Assembly (NCBI GenBank): GCA_030620735.1
Contig: JAUXDV010000034.1
Coordinates: 1 to 12,381 of the forward strand
Source: Gammaproteobacteria bacterium
Lineage (GTDB): Bacteria > Pseudomonadota > Gammaproteobacteria > Chromatiales > Chromatiaceae
Reading direction: 5' to 3'
DNA: 12,381 nt
Positions within the stretch are counted from its first letter, which is position 1. Each line of letters opens with the position of its first letter. Positions 6,037-12,381 of this stretch are shown here, piece by piece. Made by a program: the position numbers and the translations under genes. Under the pieces are notes generated by a model that worked only from the letters and a program-made list of their open reading frames with translations, did no database searches and had not been told where the DNA came from.

Positions 6037-7389
6037 ATGGCAGCAAAAGAGACAATGACAGCAGGCGCCGGCAAGTTCGGACACCTCACAGAGATCAAGC
6101 AGCGCATACTGTTCCTGCTGGGAGCTCTGATTGTCTTTCGTATAGGCACATTTGTGCCCGTACCCGGAGTCAACCCTGCAGCACTGGCGGCGCTGTTTCA
6201 ACAGCAGTCCGGCACCATCCTGGATATGTTCAACATGTTCTCCGGTGGCGCGCTTGAACGCGCAAGTCTGTTTGCTCTTGGCATCATGCCTTATATCTCT
6301 GCATCCATCATCATGCAGTTGATGACAGCTGTCATACCGACACTTGAACAGCTGAAGAAAGAGGGTGAATCGGGACGCCGTAAAATTACGCAGTACACAC
6401 GCTACGGAACGGTGGTGCTTGGGATATTCCAGTCGATCGGCATTGCCATCGCACTGCAGGGGCAGACAGTCGCAGGCTCCAATGTGGTCATCAACCAGGG
6501 GTGGGGCTTTGTGATGGTTGCTTCCGTAGCCCTGGTAAGCGGCACCATGTTCCTAATGTGGCTCGGAGAGCAGATCACCGAGCGTGGTCTCGGCAATGGC
6601 ATCTCCATGATTATTTTTGCCGGTATTGTTGCCGGATTGCCGTCAGCCGCAGGCGCTGTCTTCCAGCAGGTCAGCAGCGGCGAGATGAATGCGATTTTTG
6701 TCGTCATTCTGCTTGTTGCGCTGATCGGTGTTGTTGGTTTTGTGGTTTTTGTCGAACGTGGTCAACGGCGTATTAAAATTAACTATGCCAAACGCCAGCA
6801 GGGACGCAAGATTTACGCTGCGCAGAGCAGTTTTCTACCGCTGAAATTGAATATGTCCGGGGTTATCCCGCCGATCTTTGCATCCAGTATTATTCTGTTT
6901 CCGGCGACCATCGGGCAGATGGCCGGCAGCGGTGAAAATATGCGCTGGCTGCAGGACCTGACCGGGAAACTCTCACGCGGAGAGCCTCTCTATACGGTTT
7001 TCTTTGCAGCAGCGATTATATTTTTCTGCTTCTTTTATACTGCGATTGTATTCAACTCGCGTGAGACGGCGGATAACCTGAAACGTTCAGGCGCATTCAT
7101 ACCGGGTATACGGCCAGGCAAGCAGACGGCGAGCTATATCGATGGTGTTCTGTCGCGCCTGACACTGGTGGGAGCAATGTACATCACACTGGTGGCGCTG
7201 TTGCCGGATCTGCTTCAATTTCAGTGGAATATACCGTTCTATTTTGGCGGAACATCTCTGCTCATCATCGTTGTTGTTGTCATGGATTTCATGGCGCAGC
7301 TGCAGGCGCATCTGATGTCGCATCAGTATGACAGCCTGATGAAGAAAGCCAATTTTAGCGGTGTCGGTGGTGCTGGCCGCATACACTAA
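6037..7389 (+). CDS. secY: Protein translocase channel subunit SecY
   Basis: This 450-residue inner-membrane protein (E. coli 443) is the pore of the Sec translocon, working with SecE, SecG and the ATPase SecA. Ten hydrophobic segments are visible, from about residue 24 to 420. The plug region follows the first segment near 45-75. Segment 2 contains LGIMPYISASIIMQLM (81-96), which forms part of the lateral gate. The SecA- and ribosome-binding cytoplasmic loops carry NYAKRQQGRK (249-258) and the FIPGIRPG turn (354-361), with Arg359 at the position important for translocation in E. coli. The C-terminus ends in a glycine-rich GVGGAGRIH. The ribosome binding site is weak (GGAT at 6027-6030), consistent with modest expression among abundant ribosomal proteins. 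Confidence 0.98.
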   Translation: MAAKETMTAGAGKFGHLTEIKQRILFLLGALIVFRIGTFVPVPGVNPAALAALFQQQSGTILDMFNMFSGGALERASLFALGIMPYISASIIMQLMTAVIPTLEQLKKEGESGRRKITQYTRYGTVVLGIFQSIGIAIALQGQTVAGSNVVINQGWGFVMVASVALVSGTMFLMWLGEQITERGLGNGISMIIFAGIVAGLPSAAGAVFQQVSSGEMNAIFVVILLVALIGVVGFVVFVERGQRRIKINYAKRQQGRKIYAAQSSFLPLKLNMSGVIPPIFASSIILFPATIGQMAGSGENMRWLQDLTGKLSRGEPLYTVFFAAAIIFFCFFYTAIVFNSRETADNLKRSGAFIPGIRPGKQTASYIDGVLSRLTLVGAMYITLVALLPDLLQFQWNIPFYFGGTSLLIIVVVVMDFMAQLQAHLMSHQYDSLMKKANFSGVGGAGRIH

Positions 7390-7412
7390 TACCGATATCT
7401 GGAGAAAATATT

Positions 7413-7526
7413 ATGAAAGTGCGAGCTTCCGTCAAAAAGATTTGCCGCAACTGCAAGATAGTCAAACGTAAAGGCGTTGTACGCGTGATCTGCAAGGATC
7501 CACGTCATAAACAACGTCAAGGTTGA
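7413..7526 (+). CDS. rpmJ: 50S ribosomal protein L36, zinc-binding type
   Basis: This 37-residue gene runs from ATG 7413 to TGA 7524-7526. It starts MKVRASVKKICRNCKIVKRK and ends DPRHKQRQG. Cys11, Cys14, Cys27 and His32 are all present, so this is the zinc-ribbon form. It is one residue shorter than E. coli L36, matching the 37-residue form common in other bacteria. L36 packs against 23S rRNA near helices 89 and 97. GGAG at 7401-7404 lies eight bases upstream. Its position between secY and rpsM is standard. The stop codon overlaps the -35 box of the alpha promoter candidate. Confidence 0.97.
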   Translation: MKVRASVKKICRNCKIVKRKGVVRVICKDPRHKQRQG

Positions 7527-7551
7527 TTTCATTATGATTCCGCTATATGAT
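7523..7551 (+). promoter_or_regulatory. Promoter candidate of the alpha operon (rpsM onward)
   Basis: TTGATT at 7523-7528 (four of six matches to the -35 consensus) and TATGAT at 7546-7551 (five of six) are separated by exactly 17 bases. The discriminator TGCGCG is GC-rich, as in growth-rate-regulated ribosomal promoters, and predicts initiation near 7558. The site matches the position of the known alpha operon promoter in E. coli, between rpmJ and rpsM. The leader would be only about 42 bases, with AGGAG at 7587-7591 as the ribosome binding site of rpsM. Confidence 0.65.
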
Positions 7552-7599
7552 TGCGCGTTTTCCGTGCCGCGGATACAACTGAGTTCAGGAGCTTAACTG

Positions 7600-7956
7600 A
7601 TGGCCCGTATTGCTGGTGTCAACATACCGGACAGAAAACACGCAGTCATTTCACTGACTGCAATTTACGGCATTGGTCGTACCAAGGCAATGGAGATATG
7701 CAAAGCTGCAGGCGTTGCGCCGGATCAAATGATTCAGCAGCTTGGTGACGATCAAATCGATGCGCTGCGCACAGAAGTTGCGAAGCACAATGTCGAAGGT
7801 GATTTACGTCGTGAAATATCCATGAGCATTAAACGCTTGATGGACCTTGGTTGCAACCGTGGCATTCGTCACCGTCGCGGTCTCCCCGTACGTGGACAAC
7901 GTACAAAAACGAATGCGCGCACCCGTAAAGGACCGCGTCGTCCTATCAAGCGCTGA
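7600..7956 (+). CDS. rpsM: 30S ribosomal protein S13
   Basis: The 118-residue protein equals E. coli S13 in length and starts MARIAGVNIPDRKHAVISL. A helix-two-turn-helix region with IYGIGRTKAMEICKAAGV spans about residues 22-39. The basic tail RGLPVRGQRTKTNARTRKGP near the C-terminus contacts tRNA in the P site. S13 sits at the top of the 30S head and bridges to L5. AGGAG at 7587-7591 is a strong ribosome binding site. In E. coli, S4 represses this operon by binding a pseudoknot around this start. The leader here seems shorter, and I cannot recognise that fold by eye. Confidence 0.98.
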   Translation: MARIAGVNIPDRKHAVISLTAIYGIGRTKAMEICKAAGVAPDQMIQQLGDDQIDALRTEVAKHNVEGDLRREISMSIKRLMDLGCNRGIRHRRGLPVRGQRTKTNARTRKGPRRPIKR

Positions 7957-7979
7957 TACGATATTCAGGTTAAAATAAT

Positions 7980-8366
7980 ATGGCGAACCCTACACGCACA
8001 AAGAAAAAGGTCAAAAAGGTCGTTACAGATGGCATAGCCCACGTGCATGCATCTTTTAACAACACGATCATCATGATCTCCGACCGTCAGGGCAATGCTC
8101 TCTGCTGGACTACAGCGGGCGGCTCAGGCTTCCGTGGCTCACGCAAGAGTACACCTTTTGCTGCACAGGTTGCTGCCGAAAAATGCGGTCAAATGGCAAA
8201 AGAGTTTGGCATGAAGAGTGTTGATGTCAACATCAAGGGTCCTGGTCCCGGGCGTGACTCTGCGGTTCGCGCACTGAATAATTCTGGTCTCAAAATTACC
8301 AGTATCTCTGATGTGACTCCCATCCCGCATAATGGTTGTCGTCCACCTAAAAAGCGTCGCGTGTAA
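7980..8366 (+). CDS. rpsK: 30S ribosomal protein S11
   Basis: At 128 residues (E. coli 129) this shows the S11 core HVHASFNNTIIMISDRQGNA at about residues 21-40 and GPGPGRDSAVRAL at 87-99. The C-terminus is DVTPIPHNGCRPPKKRRV. The Asn118-Gly119 pair corresponds to the site where E. coli S11 carries an isoaspartate modification. S11 lies on the platform of the small subunit by the E site and contacts mRNA upstream of the start codon. CAGGT at 7966-7970 is the likely ribosome binding site. Gene order and spacing (23 and 12 bases) are normal for the alpha operon. Confidence 0.98.
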   Translation: MANPTRTKKKVKKVVTDGIAHVHASFNNTIIMISDRQGNALCWTTAGGSGFRGSRKSTPFAAQVAAEKCGQMAKEFGMKSVDVNIKGPGPGRDSAVRALNNSGLKITSISDVTPIPHNGCRPPKKRRV

Positions 8367-8378
8367 CCGGAGTCGAGC

Positions 8379-8999
8379 ATGGCTAGATATATTGGACCAA
8401 AATGTAAACTCAGTCGCCGTGAAGGCACTGACCTGGGACTCAAGAGCCGCGTGCGCGCTCTGGATTCTAAATGCAACATGGAGAAAGTCCCCGGTCAGAC
8501 CAGTGATCGTCGCCGCAGACTCTCCGACTATGGTTTGCAGTTGCGCGAAAAGCAGAAAGTTCGCCGTATCTACTGCGTGCTGGAGAAGCAGTTCCGCAAC
8601 TACTACAAAAAAGCAGCGAAAAGCAAAGGCGCTACAGGTGATAATCTGCTGCAATTGCTTGAACGCCGTCTCGACAACGTCGTTTACCGTATGGGCTATG
8701 GCTCGACACGGTCAGAGGCGCGTCAGCTGGTTAGCCACAAGGCAATTGAAGTCAATGGCTCTGTAGTCAACATCGCCTCTTATCAGGTATCTGCAGAAGA
8801 TGTAATTTCAGTCCGGGAAAAATCCCGCAAACAGGATCGTATTAAAAGCTCTCTCTCCATAGCAGAGCAGTATGAATTTCCTGACTGGATGGAGGTTGAC
8901 GTGAAAGGGATGAGCGGCGTTTTCAAGCGCATTCCCGAACGCACAGACCTGCCGGCTGAGATCAACGAACAGTTGATCGTCGAACTTTACTCCAAGTAA
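8379..8999 (+). CDS. rpsD: 30S ribosomal protein S4
   Basis: The 206-residue protein has exactly the E. coli length and starts MARYIGPKCKLSRREGTDLG. The S4-type RNA-binding domain includes ERRLDNVVYRMGYGSTRSEA and RQLVSHKAIEVNG at about residues 93-126. The C-terminus ends with LPAEINEQLIVELYSK. S4 starts 30S assembly by binding the 16S 5' domain and helps form the mRNA entry and fidelity interface with S5. In enterics it is the translational repressor of the alpha operon and an antitermination factor for rRNA operons. The N-terminal region has only the one cysteine at position 9, so it is not a zinc-binding S4. CGGAG at 8368-8372 is its ribosome binding site. Confidence 0.98.
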   Translation: MARYIGPKCKLSRREGTDLGLKSRVRALDSKCNMEKVPGQTSDRRRRLSDYGLQLREKQKVRRIYCVLEKQFRNYYKKAAKSKGATGDNLLQLLERRLDNVVYRMGYGSTRSEARQLVSHKAIEVNGSVVNIASYQVSAEDVISVREKSRKQDRIKSSLSIAEQYEFPDWMEVDVKGMSGVFKRIPERTDLPAEINEQLIVELYSK

Positions 9000-9021
9000 G
9001 CACCTATTTGAAGGCGTATTC

Positions 9022-10023
9022 ATGTCGGAATCTATCTCGGATTTTCTAAAACCACGTATCGTTAACATTGACAGGATTAACGATACGCATACCAAAGTCA
9101 TACTGGAGCCATTTGAACGTGGTTTCGGACATACCCTTGGTAATGCGTTGCGCCGCATTTTGCTCTCTTCAATGAAAGGGAGCGCTGTGACAGATGTCAT
9201 GATTGAAGGCGTTCTGCATGAATACAGCGGTATCGACGGCGTTCAGGAGGATGCACTTGATATCCTTCTGAATCTCAAGGAACTTGCCATTGTCATGCAC
9301 GAGCGTGATGAAGCTGTTCTGCATCTGAAAAAGAGCGGACCCTGTGACGTCACTGCTGCTGATATTCAACTCGATCACGACGTTGAGATCGCAGATCCTG
9401 ATCATCTGATTGCGACACTGACCAAGGATGTCGAGCTTGATATCTCCATGAAGGTCAGAAAAGGACGCGGCTATGAGCCCGCCGCCAACCGTGAAGATGA
9501 TGAGGATTCTAATCTTGTTGGATGGCTTAAACTCGATGCGACATTCTCACCTGTTCGCCGTGTTGCCTATTCAGTCGAAGCCGCGCGTGTCGAGCAGCGT
9601 ACTGACCTGGACAAATTGATCATCGACATAGAGACTGACGGAACGATTGATCCTGATGAGGCTGTGCGCATGGCCGCAACAATTCTTCAGGACCAACTCA
9701 CCGCATTCGTTCTGCTGGATGTTACAGTAGCGCCTGATGTCGAGGAGGATGTTGAAGATGAGCCCGAGTTTGATCCAACCCTGCTTAGCCCGGTTGATGA
9801 TCTTGAACTGACTGTGCGTTCTGCAAATTGCCTCAAGGCGGAGAACATCATGTTCATCGGTGATCTGGTGCAGCGCACGGAAGTTGAACTTTTGAAGACT
9901 CCAAACCTGGGCAAAAAGTCCCTGAATGAAATCAAGGACGTGCTTGCCGAACGTGGTTTGTCGCTCGGAATGAAACTCGAGAACTGGCCCCCCGAATCGC
10001 TTGAAGATGTCGTCAACGGCTAG
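9022..10023 (+). CDS. rpoA: DNA-directed RNA polymerase subunit alpha
   Basis: The protein has 333 residues (E. coli 329). The N-terminal domain (about 1-235) contains the assembly motif ERGFGHTLGNALRRILLSS at 32-50 and EAARVEQRTDLDKL at 186-199. The C-terminal domain (about 257-328) is almost identical to the E. coli one. It keeps Arg266, Asn269 and Lys272 in VRSANCLKAENI, which correspond to the residues binding UP elements and activators. Between the domains lies a strongly acidic linker (APDVEEDVEDEPEFDP, about 237-252), a few residues longer than in E. coli, which explains the extra length. AAGG at 9011-9014 is the ribosome binding site. A 197-base spacer full of repeats separates it from rplQ. 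Confidence 0.99.
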   Translation: MSESISDFLKPRIVNIDRINDTHTKVILEPFERGFGHTLGNALRRILLSSMKGSAVTDVMIEGVLHEYSGIDGVQEDALDILLNLKELAIVMHERDEAVLHLKKSGPCDVTAADIQLDHDVEIADPDHLIATLTKDVELDISMKVRKGRGYEPAANREDDEDSNLVGWLKLDATFSPVRRVAYSVEAARVEQRTDLDKLIIDIETDGTIDPDEAVRMAATILQDQLTAFVLLDVTVAPDVEEDVEDEPEFDPTLLSPVDDLELTVRSANCLKAENIMFIGDLVQRTEVELLKTPNLGKKSLNEIKDVLAERGLSLGMKLENWPPESLEDVVNG

Positions 10024-10028
10024 CGAGA

Positions 10029-10049
10029 CAGCGTCACGGACTGACGCTG
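10029..10049 (+). other. 8-bp perfect hairpin just after rpoA
   Basis: CAGCGTCA at 10029-10036 pairs perfectly with TGACGCTG at 10042-10049 around the loop CGGAC, starting five bases after the rpoA stop codon. No T-run follows, so it is not a standard intrinsic terminator. It could stabilise the rpoA mRNA 3' end or act as a pause site. The structure is direct; the role is open. Confidence 0.55.
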
Positions 10050-10072
10050 ACAAGCGATAAAGAATTTATTGG

Positions 10073-10137
10073 TCTCTCGCAAAGACGCCAGGACCGCCAA
10101 GAAAAACCTTTGCGTCCTTTGCGTTCTTAGCGAGAGA
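10073..10137. repeat. Palindromic intergenic repeat between rpoA and rplQ
   Basis: The left arm 10073-10101, beginning TCTCTCGC, is an imperfect reverse complement of the right arm 10108-10137, ending GCGAGAGA. The loop is AAAAAC. Inside, CGC trinucleotides recur at 10078, 10086 and 10095, and their GCG partners at 10112, 10121 and 10130, giving modules of about nine bases (CTTTGCGTC, CTTTGCGTT, CTTAGCGAG). Outside the core, AAAGAAT (10059-10065) and ATTCTTT (10137-10143) are also complementary. From memory, this resembles palindromic CTTTGCGTC-type repeats scattered in intergenic regions of many environmental proteobacteria. A dispersed, REP- or MITE-like element is therefore likely. No transposase is present. 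Confidence 0.65.
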
Positions 10138-10149
10138 TTCTTTTAAAAC

Positions 10150-10155
10150 TTGACT
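10150..10155 (+). promoter_or_regulatory. Weak promoter-like -35 box upstream of rplQ
   Basis: TTGACT at 10150-10155 matches the -35 consensus at five of six bases. It lies in an AT-rich stretch after the palindromic repeat. No convincing -10 is found 16-18 bases downstream (the bases there read GTGGATCA). It may be a degenerate promoter that would let rplQ be expressed independently of rpoA, or it may be chance. Confidence 0.18.
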
Positions 10156-10182
10156 CATTTGCAAACATTTAGTGGATCAAGG

Positions 10183-10200
10183 ATTCTAGTTAACAAGAAT
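10183..10200. repeat. 18-bp dyad upstream of rplQ
   Basis: ATTCTAGTTAACAAGAAT is an inverted repeat in which eight of nine base pairs match about a central GTTAAC. The only mismatch is A10188 against A10195. It ends eight bases before the AGGA ribosome binding site (10208-10211) of rplQ. It could be a protein-binding operator, or in RNA a five-pair stem with an eight-base loop. No regulator can be assigned. Confidence 0.4.
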
Positions 10201-10220
10201 AGATACCAGGAATTATTATC

Positions 10221-10625
10221 ATGCGCCATCGCAAATCCGGTCGTAAACTCAACAGAAACAGTAGTCATCGTAAAGCCATGTTCAAAAATATGGCGTGCTC
10301 ACTGTTTGAACATGAGTTGATCAAAACTACACTGCCAAAAGCCAAAGAGCTGCGCCGCGTTGTCGAACCGCTGATCACCAGGGCAAAAGTGGACACCGTT
10401 GCAAACCGTCGTTTGGCATTCAGCCGCTTGCGTGACGATGCAGTCGTTGCAAAACTTTTTACTGAAATCGGACCAAGATACGAGGAGCGCAATGGCGGCT
10501 ACATGCGTATTCTCAAAGCAGGATACCGTGAAGGCGACAAGGCTCCCATGGCATGGGTAGAGCTGGTTGATCGTCCCATACCTGAAGTTGAAGATGAGAT
10601 ATTCGACGAAGCAGTAGCTGATTAA
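10221..10625 (+). CDS. rplQ: 50S ribosomal protein L17
   Basis: The 134-residue protein starts with the family signature MRHRKSGRKLNRNSSHRKAM, followed by LPKAKELRRVVEPLITRAK and the NGGYMRILKAGYREGDKAPMA motif at about residues 91-111. It is seven residues longer than E. coli L17, mostly through an acidic tail (EVEDEIFDEAVAD). L17 lies near the exit tunnel opening on the large subunit. AGGA at 10208-10211 lies nine bases before the ATG. It is normally the last gene of the alpha operon. Here it is separated from rpoA by 197 bases of repeats and is followed by a strong terminator, so its expression may be partly uncoupled. Confidence 0.98.
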   Translation: MRHRKSGRKLNRNSSHRKAMFKNMACSLFEHELIKTTLPKAKELRRVVEPLITRAKVDTVANRRLAFSRLRDDAVVAKLFTEIGPRYEERNGGYMRILKAGYREGDKAPMAWVELVDRPIPEVEDEIFDEAVAD

Positions 10626-10646
10626 GAATCTTTCATCGCACACGAC

Positions 10647-10672
10647 AAAAAACCGGCTGTTGCCGGTTTTTG
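10647..10672. terminator. Rho-independent terminator, usable on both strands
   Basis: CCGGC at 10653-10657 pairs with GCCGG at 10662-10666 around a TGTT loop. The stem is flanked by an A-run before (10647-10652) and a T-run after (10667-10671), which can extend it to ten pairs. It lies 21 bases after the rplQ stop and ends the ribosomal protein transcript. The mirrored A-run also gives a U-tail on the minus strand, so it can end the convergent ABC exporter transcript. Confidence 0.9.
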
Positions 10673-10686
10673 CGTTAAGGGGTAGT

Positions 10687-10705
10687 GTTTTAGGTTTTAG
10701 GTTTT
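10687..10705 (+). repeat. Short tandem heptamer repeat
   Basis: GTTTTAG occurs twice in tandem, followed by a partial GTTTT, between the shared terminator and the end of the ABC exporter gene. A loosely repetitive CTCA-rich stretch follows to about 10735. This 110-base convergent spacer contains nothing else that I recognise besides the terminator. Confidence 0.5.
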
Positions 10706-10735
10706 CACTCAGACCTCATTACTCATGTCTCACTC

Positions 10736-12381
10736 CTATTCCTGTGCCCCATATAGTGAGTTATAAAGCCCCTCCTGGCTGATCAACTGGCTATGTACGC
10801 CATCCTCGACGATGCGGCCATCTTCGAATACCAGTACACGGTCGGCATGCTTCACAGCACTCAGACGATGGGCGATGATAATAGTTGTCTTTCCCTGTAG
10901 AAACTGGTTCAGAGCAGCATGCAGATGTTTTTCCGTGGTCGTATCGAGTGCGGATGTAGCTTCATCGAGAATCACAACTGCCGGGTCTGTCAATACCATG
11001 CGGGCGATGGCCAGCCGCTGCTGCTGCCCGCCTGAAAGACGTACGCCTCTGTTGCCGATCCTGGTCTCCAGGCCGTCGTCAAGCATTTCGATGGTTCCCT
11101 TCAGCTGTGCTATTTCGAGCGCTCTCCATAGCAGTTGATCATCGATTTCACGCCCAAGCGTCAGGTTCGAGCGCACACTCTCATTCATCATGGCGGGGTG
11201 CTGCAATACTGTTGATATGTTTTCACGCACGACATCGAGTCCTATGCGGGTAACCGGAACCTCATCAAAAAGGATTTCACCCGTATCAGCAGTATAGAGC
11301 CCAAGCAGAATCTGCACGAAGGTTGTTTTACCTCCACCACTGGCGCCTACAAGAGCGACTTTTTGCCCGCTGGGAATAGAGAGAGAGAGATCCTTCAGAA
11401 CCCTGGGACCATCACCATAGGCAAAATTGACATTCTCAAGTGTAATCGAAACAGTTTGCCTGCCGATGAAGGGGTTTTCCTCATGTGGGTAGACGGGTTC
11501 CAGCTTTATATCGAACAGAGTGTTGATGCGCTGCAAGGCTGCATGTGCGCTGTTCCAGGCATATTGAATGGTCACCACCTCCTGCACCGGGCCCATCATA
11601 AACCACAGATAGGCAAATACCGCCAGCATTTGACCGATCGAAAGCCCGGAGTAGAGCACCATGAACATGCTCAGGGCGCGAAAGATATCAAAGCCGAACA
11701 GAAAGATGACAAATGAGAGGCGCGATGCGGCGTCGCTGCGCCATGCAAAGCTGGATGAGTAGTTGCGCACATCGGCGGCGACATCGATGAGCCTGGCAAT
11801 ATAGTGATGTTCCCGGTTTGCGGCGCGAATCTGCTGGATTGCATCCAGTGTCTCCGCCAGAGACTCCTGGAACAGCTGAAAGGTTGCATTTTCGCGCTTT
11901 TTGAGCTGTTTGACCTTGCGTCCGAATATGGTGGTGACATAGATCACCAGTGGGTTCAACAGCAGAATAAAGAGCGCCAGCTGCCAGTGAATCCACAGCA
12001 GAATAACAGCTGTACCAATGATCGTGAGCACCGCTACCAGAAATTTACTAATGCTGACACTAACGAAGTCATCGATGGTTTGTAAATCTGTCACCAGATG
12101 AGAGGCGACCGTGCCCGAGCCAAGGGTTTCATACTCGGACATGGAGATGTGTTCGAGCCGGGACAGCAGCGAACGGCGGATGCGGAATATCACATCTTTT
12201 GCGATACAGGTAAAAATACGCGTTTGCCACACGCTGAAGAGCGTAGCGGCAACACGCAGCATCAGTGTCAGCGCCAGCACGGCAAGAATATAGAGGGCGG
12301 GACCATGCCAGCTTTGGGGAAATAGCTGGTTCATGATAGCAACGGATGTTCCGGGTTTCTCCAGCAGCACTTCATCGACCA
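10736..12381 (-). CDS. ABC exporter half-transporter (membrane plus ATPase domains), N-terminus cut off
   Basis: On the minus strand the frame is open to the window edge (first full codon at 12379), giving 547 residues before TAG at 10736-10738. A GTG at 12370 is probably internal, because the first membrane helix expected in this family is missing. Counting from that GTG, membrane segments lie near residues 25-50, 108-150 and 216-270. The ATPase domain follows: A-loop Tyr318, Walker A GASGGGKT (342-349), Q-loop Gln390, signature LSGGQQQ (445-451), Walker B VVILDEA (465-471), D-loop SALD and switch His501. All catalytic residues are present. This is a type I exporter half that should dimerise in the inner membrane. 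The substrate cannot be told from sequence; lipid, drug or peptide export are all possible. Confidence 0.92.
   Translation of the reverse strand, partial: VDEVLLEKPGTSVAIMNQLFPQSWHGPALYILAVLALTLMLRVAATLFSVWQTRIFTCIAKDVIFRIRRSLLSRLEHISMSEYETLGSGTVASHLVTDLQTIDDFVSVSISKFLVAVLTIIGTAVILLWIHWQLALFILLLNPLVIYVTTIFGRKVKQLKKRENATFQLFQESLAETLDAIQQIRAANREHHYIARLIDVAADVRNYSSSFAWRSDAASRLSFVIFLFGFDIFRALSMFMVLYSGLSIGQMLAVFAYLWFMMGPVQEVVTIQYAWNSAHAALQRINTLFDIKLEPVYPHEENPFIGRQTVSITLENVNFAYGDGPRVLKDLSLSIPSGQKVALVGASGGGKTTFVQILLGLYTADTGEILFDEVPVTRIGLDVVRENISTVLQHPAMMNESVRSNLTLGREIDDQLLWRALEIAQLKGTIEMLDDGLETRIGNRGVRLSGGQQQRLAIARMVLTDPAVVILDEATSALDTTTEKHLHAALNQFLQGKTTIIIAHRLSAVKHADRVLVFEDGRIVEDGVHSQLISQEGLYNSLYGAQE

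Noticed and set aside
9571..10053. Antisense open frame of 160 codons over the 3' half of rpoA
   Set aside because: It covers the highly conserved alpha C-terminal domain and has no recognisable protein features.
10073..10137. CRISPR array or small transposon for the palindromic repeat
   Set aside because: There are no direct repeats with unique spacers and no transposase or target-site duplication. It is a single inverted-repeat unit.
10736..12381. Assigning the exporter to MsbA or a named drug pump
   Set aside because: The ATPase motifs are general to type I exporters, the N-terminus is missing, and the neighbours give no clue to a substrate.

Overview
This window is the 3' part of the bacterial S10 ribosomal protein operon, followed by complete spc and alpha operons in the classic proteobacterial order: rplV (3' end), rpsC, rplP, rpmC, rpsQ, rplN, rplX, rplE, rpsN, rpsH, rplF, rplR, rpsE, rpmD, rplO, secY, rpmJ, rpsM, rpsK, rpsD, rpoA, rplQ. 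All are on the + strand and all look intact. A convergent minus-strand ABC exporter gene follows, and the right window edge cuts off its N-terminal end. Protein lengths and sequences are closest, from memory, to gammaproteobacterial homologues. Examples are a 101-residue S14 without a zinc ribbon, a 37-residue zinc-type L36, and an RNA polymerase alpha C-terminal domain nearly identical to the enterobacterial one. I infer a non-enteric gammaproteobacterium and cannot name a genus.

Region 1 (1-3407) runs from rplV to rpsN with tight spacing, including 1-base and 4-base overlaps. The usual S10/spc boundary (rpsQ to rplN) is only 29 bases, so these genes probably form one transcription unit. Region 2 (3408-3552) is an unusual 145-base spacer inside the spc gene block. 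It has a promoter-like element with a perfect TATAAT, a terminator-like hairpin and another potential stem next to the rpsH ribosome binding site. Region 3 (3553-7526) runs from rpsH through secY to rpmJ, again tightly packed.

Region 4 (7527-10023) begins with a convincing promoter for the alpha genes, whose -35 box overlaps the rpmJ stop codon. It continues with rpsM, rpsK, rpsD and rpoA. Region 5 (10024-10220) is a 197-base spacer between rpoA and rplQ. It holds an 8-bp hairpin, a 65-base interrupted palindrome built of roughly 9-base modules that looks like a dispersed intergenic repeat, and an 18-bp dyad. Region 6 is rplQ, a strong terminator that can serve both strands, a short tandem TTTTAGG-like repeat, and the convergent ABC exporter.

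The genes make components of both ribosomal subunits, the SecY translocon channel and the alpha subunit of RNA polymerase, all matched to growth rate. I found no new biological system. The points worth a second look are the regulatory spacers at 3408-3552 and 10024-10220.
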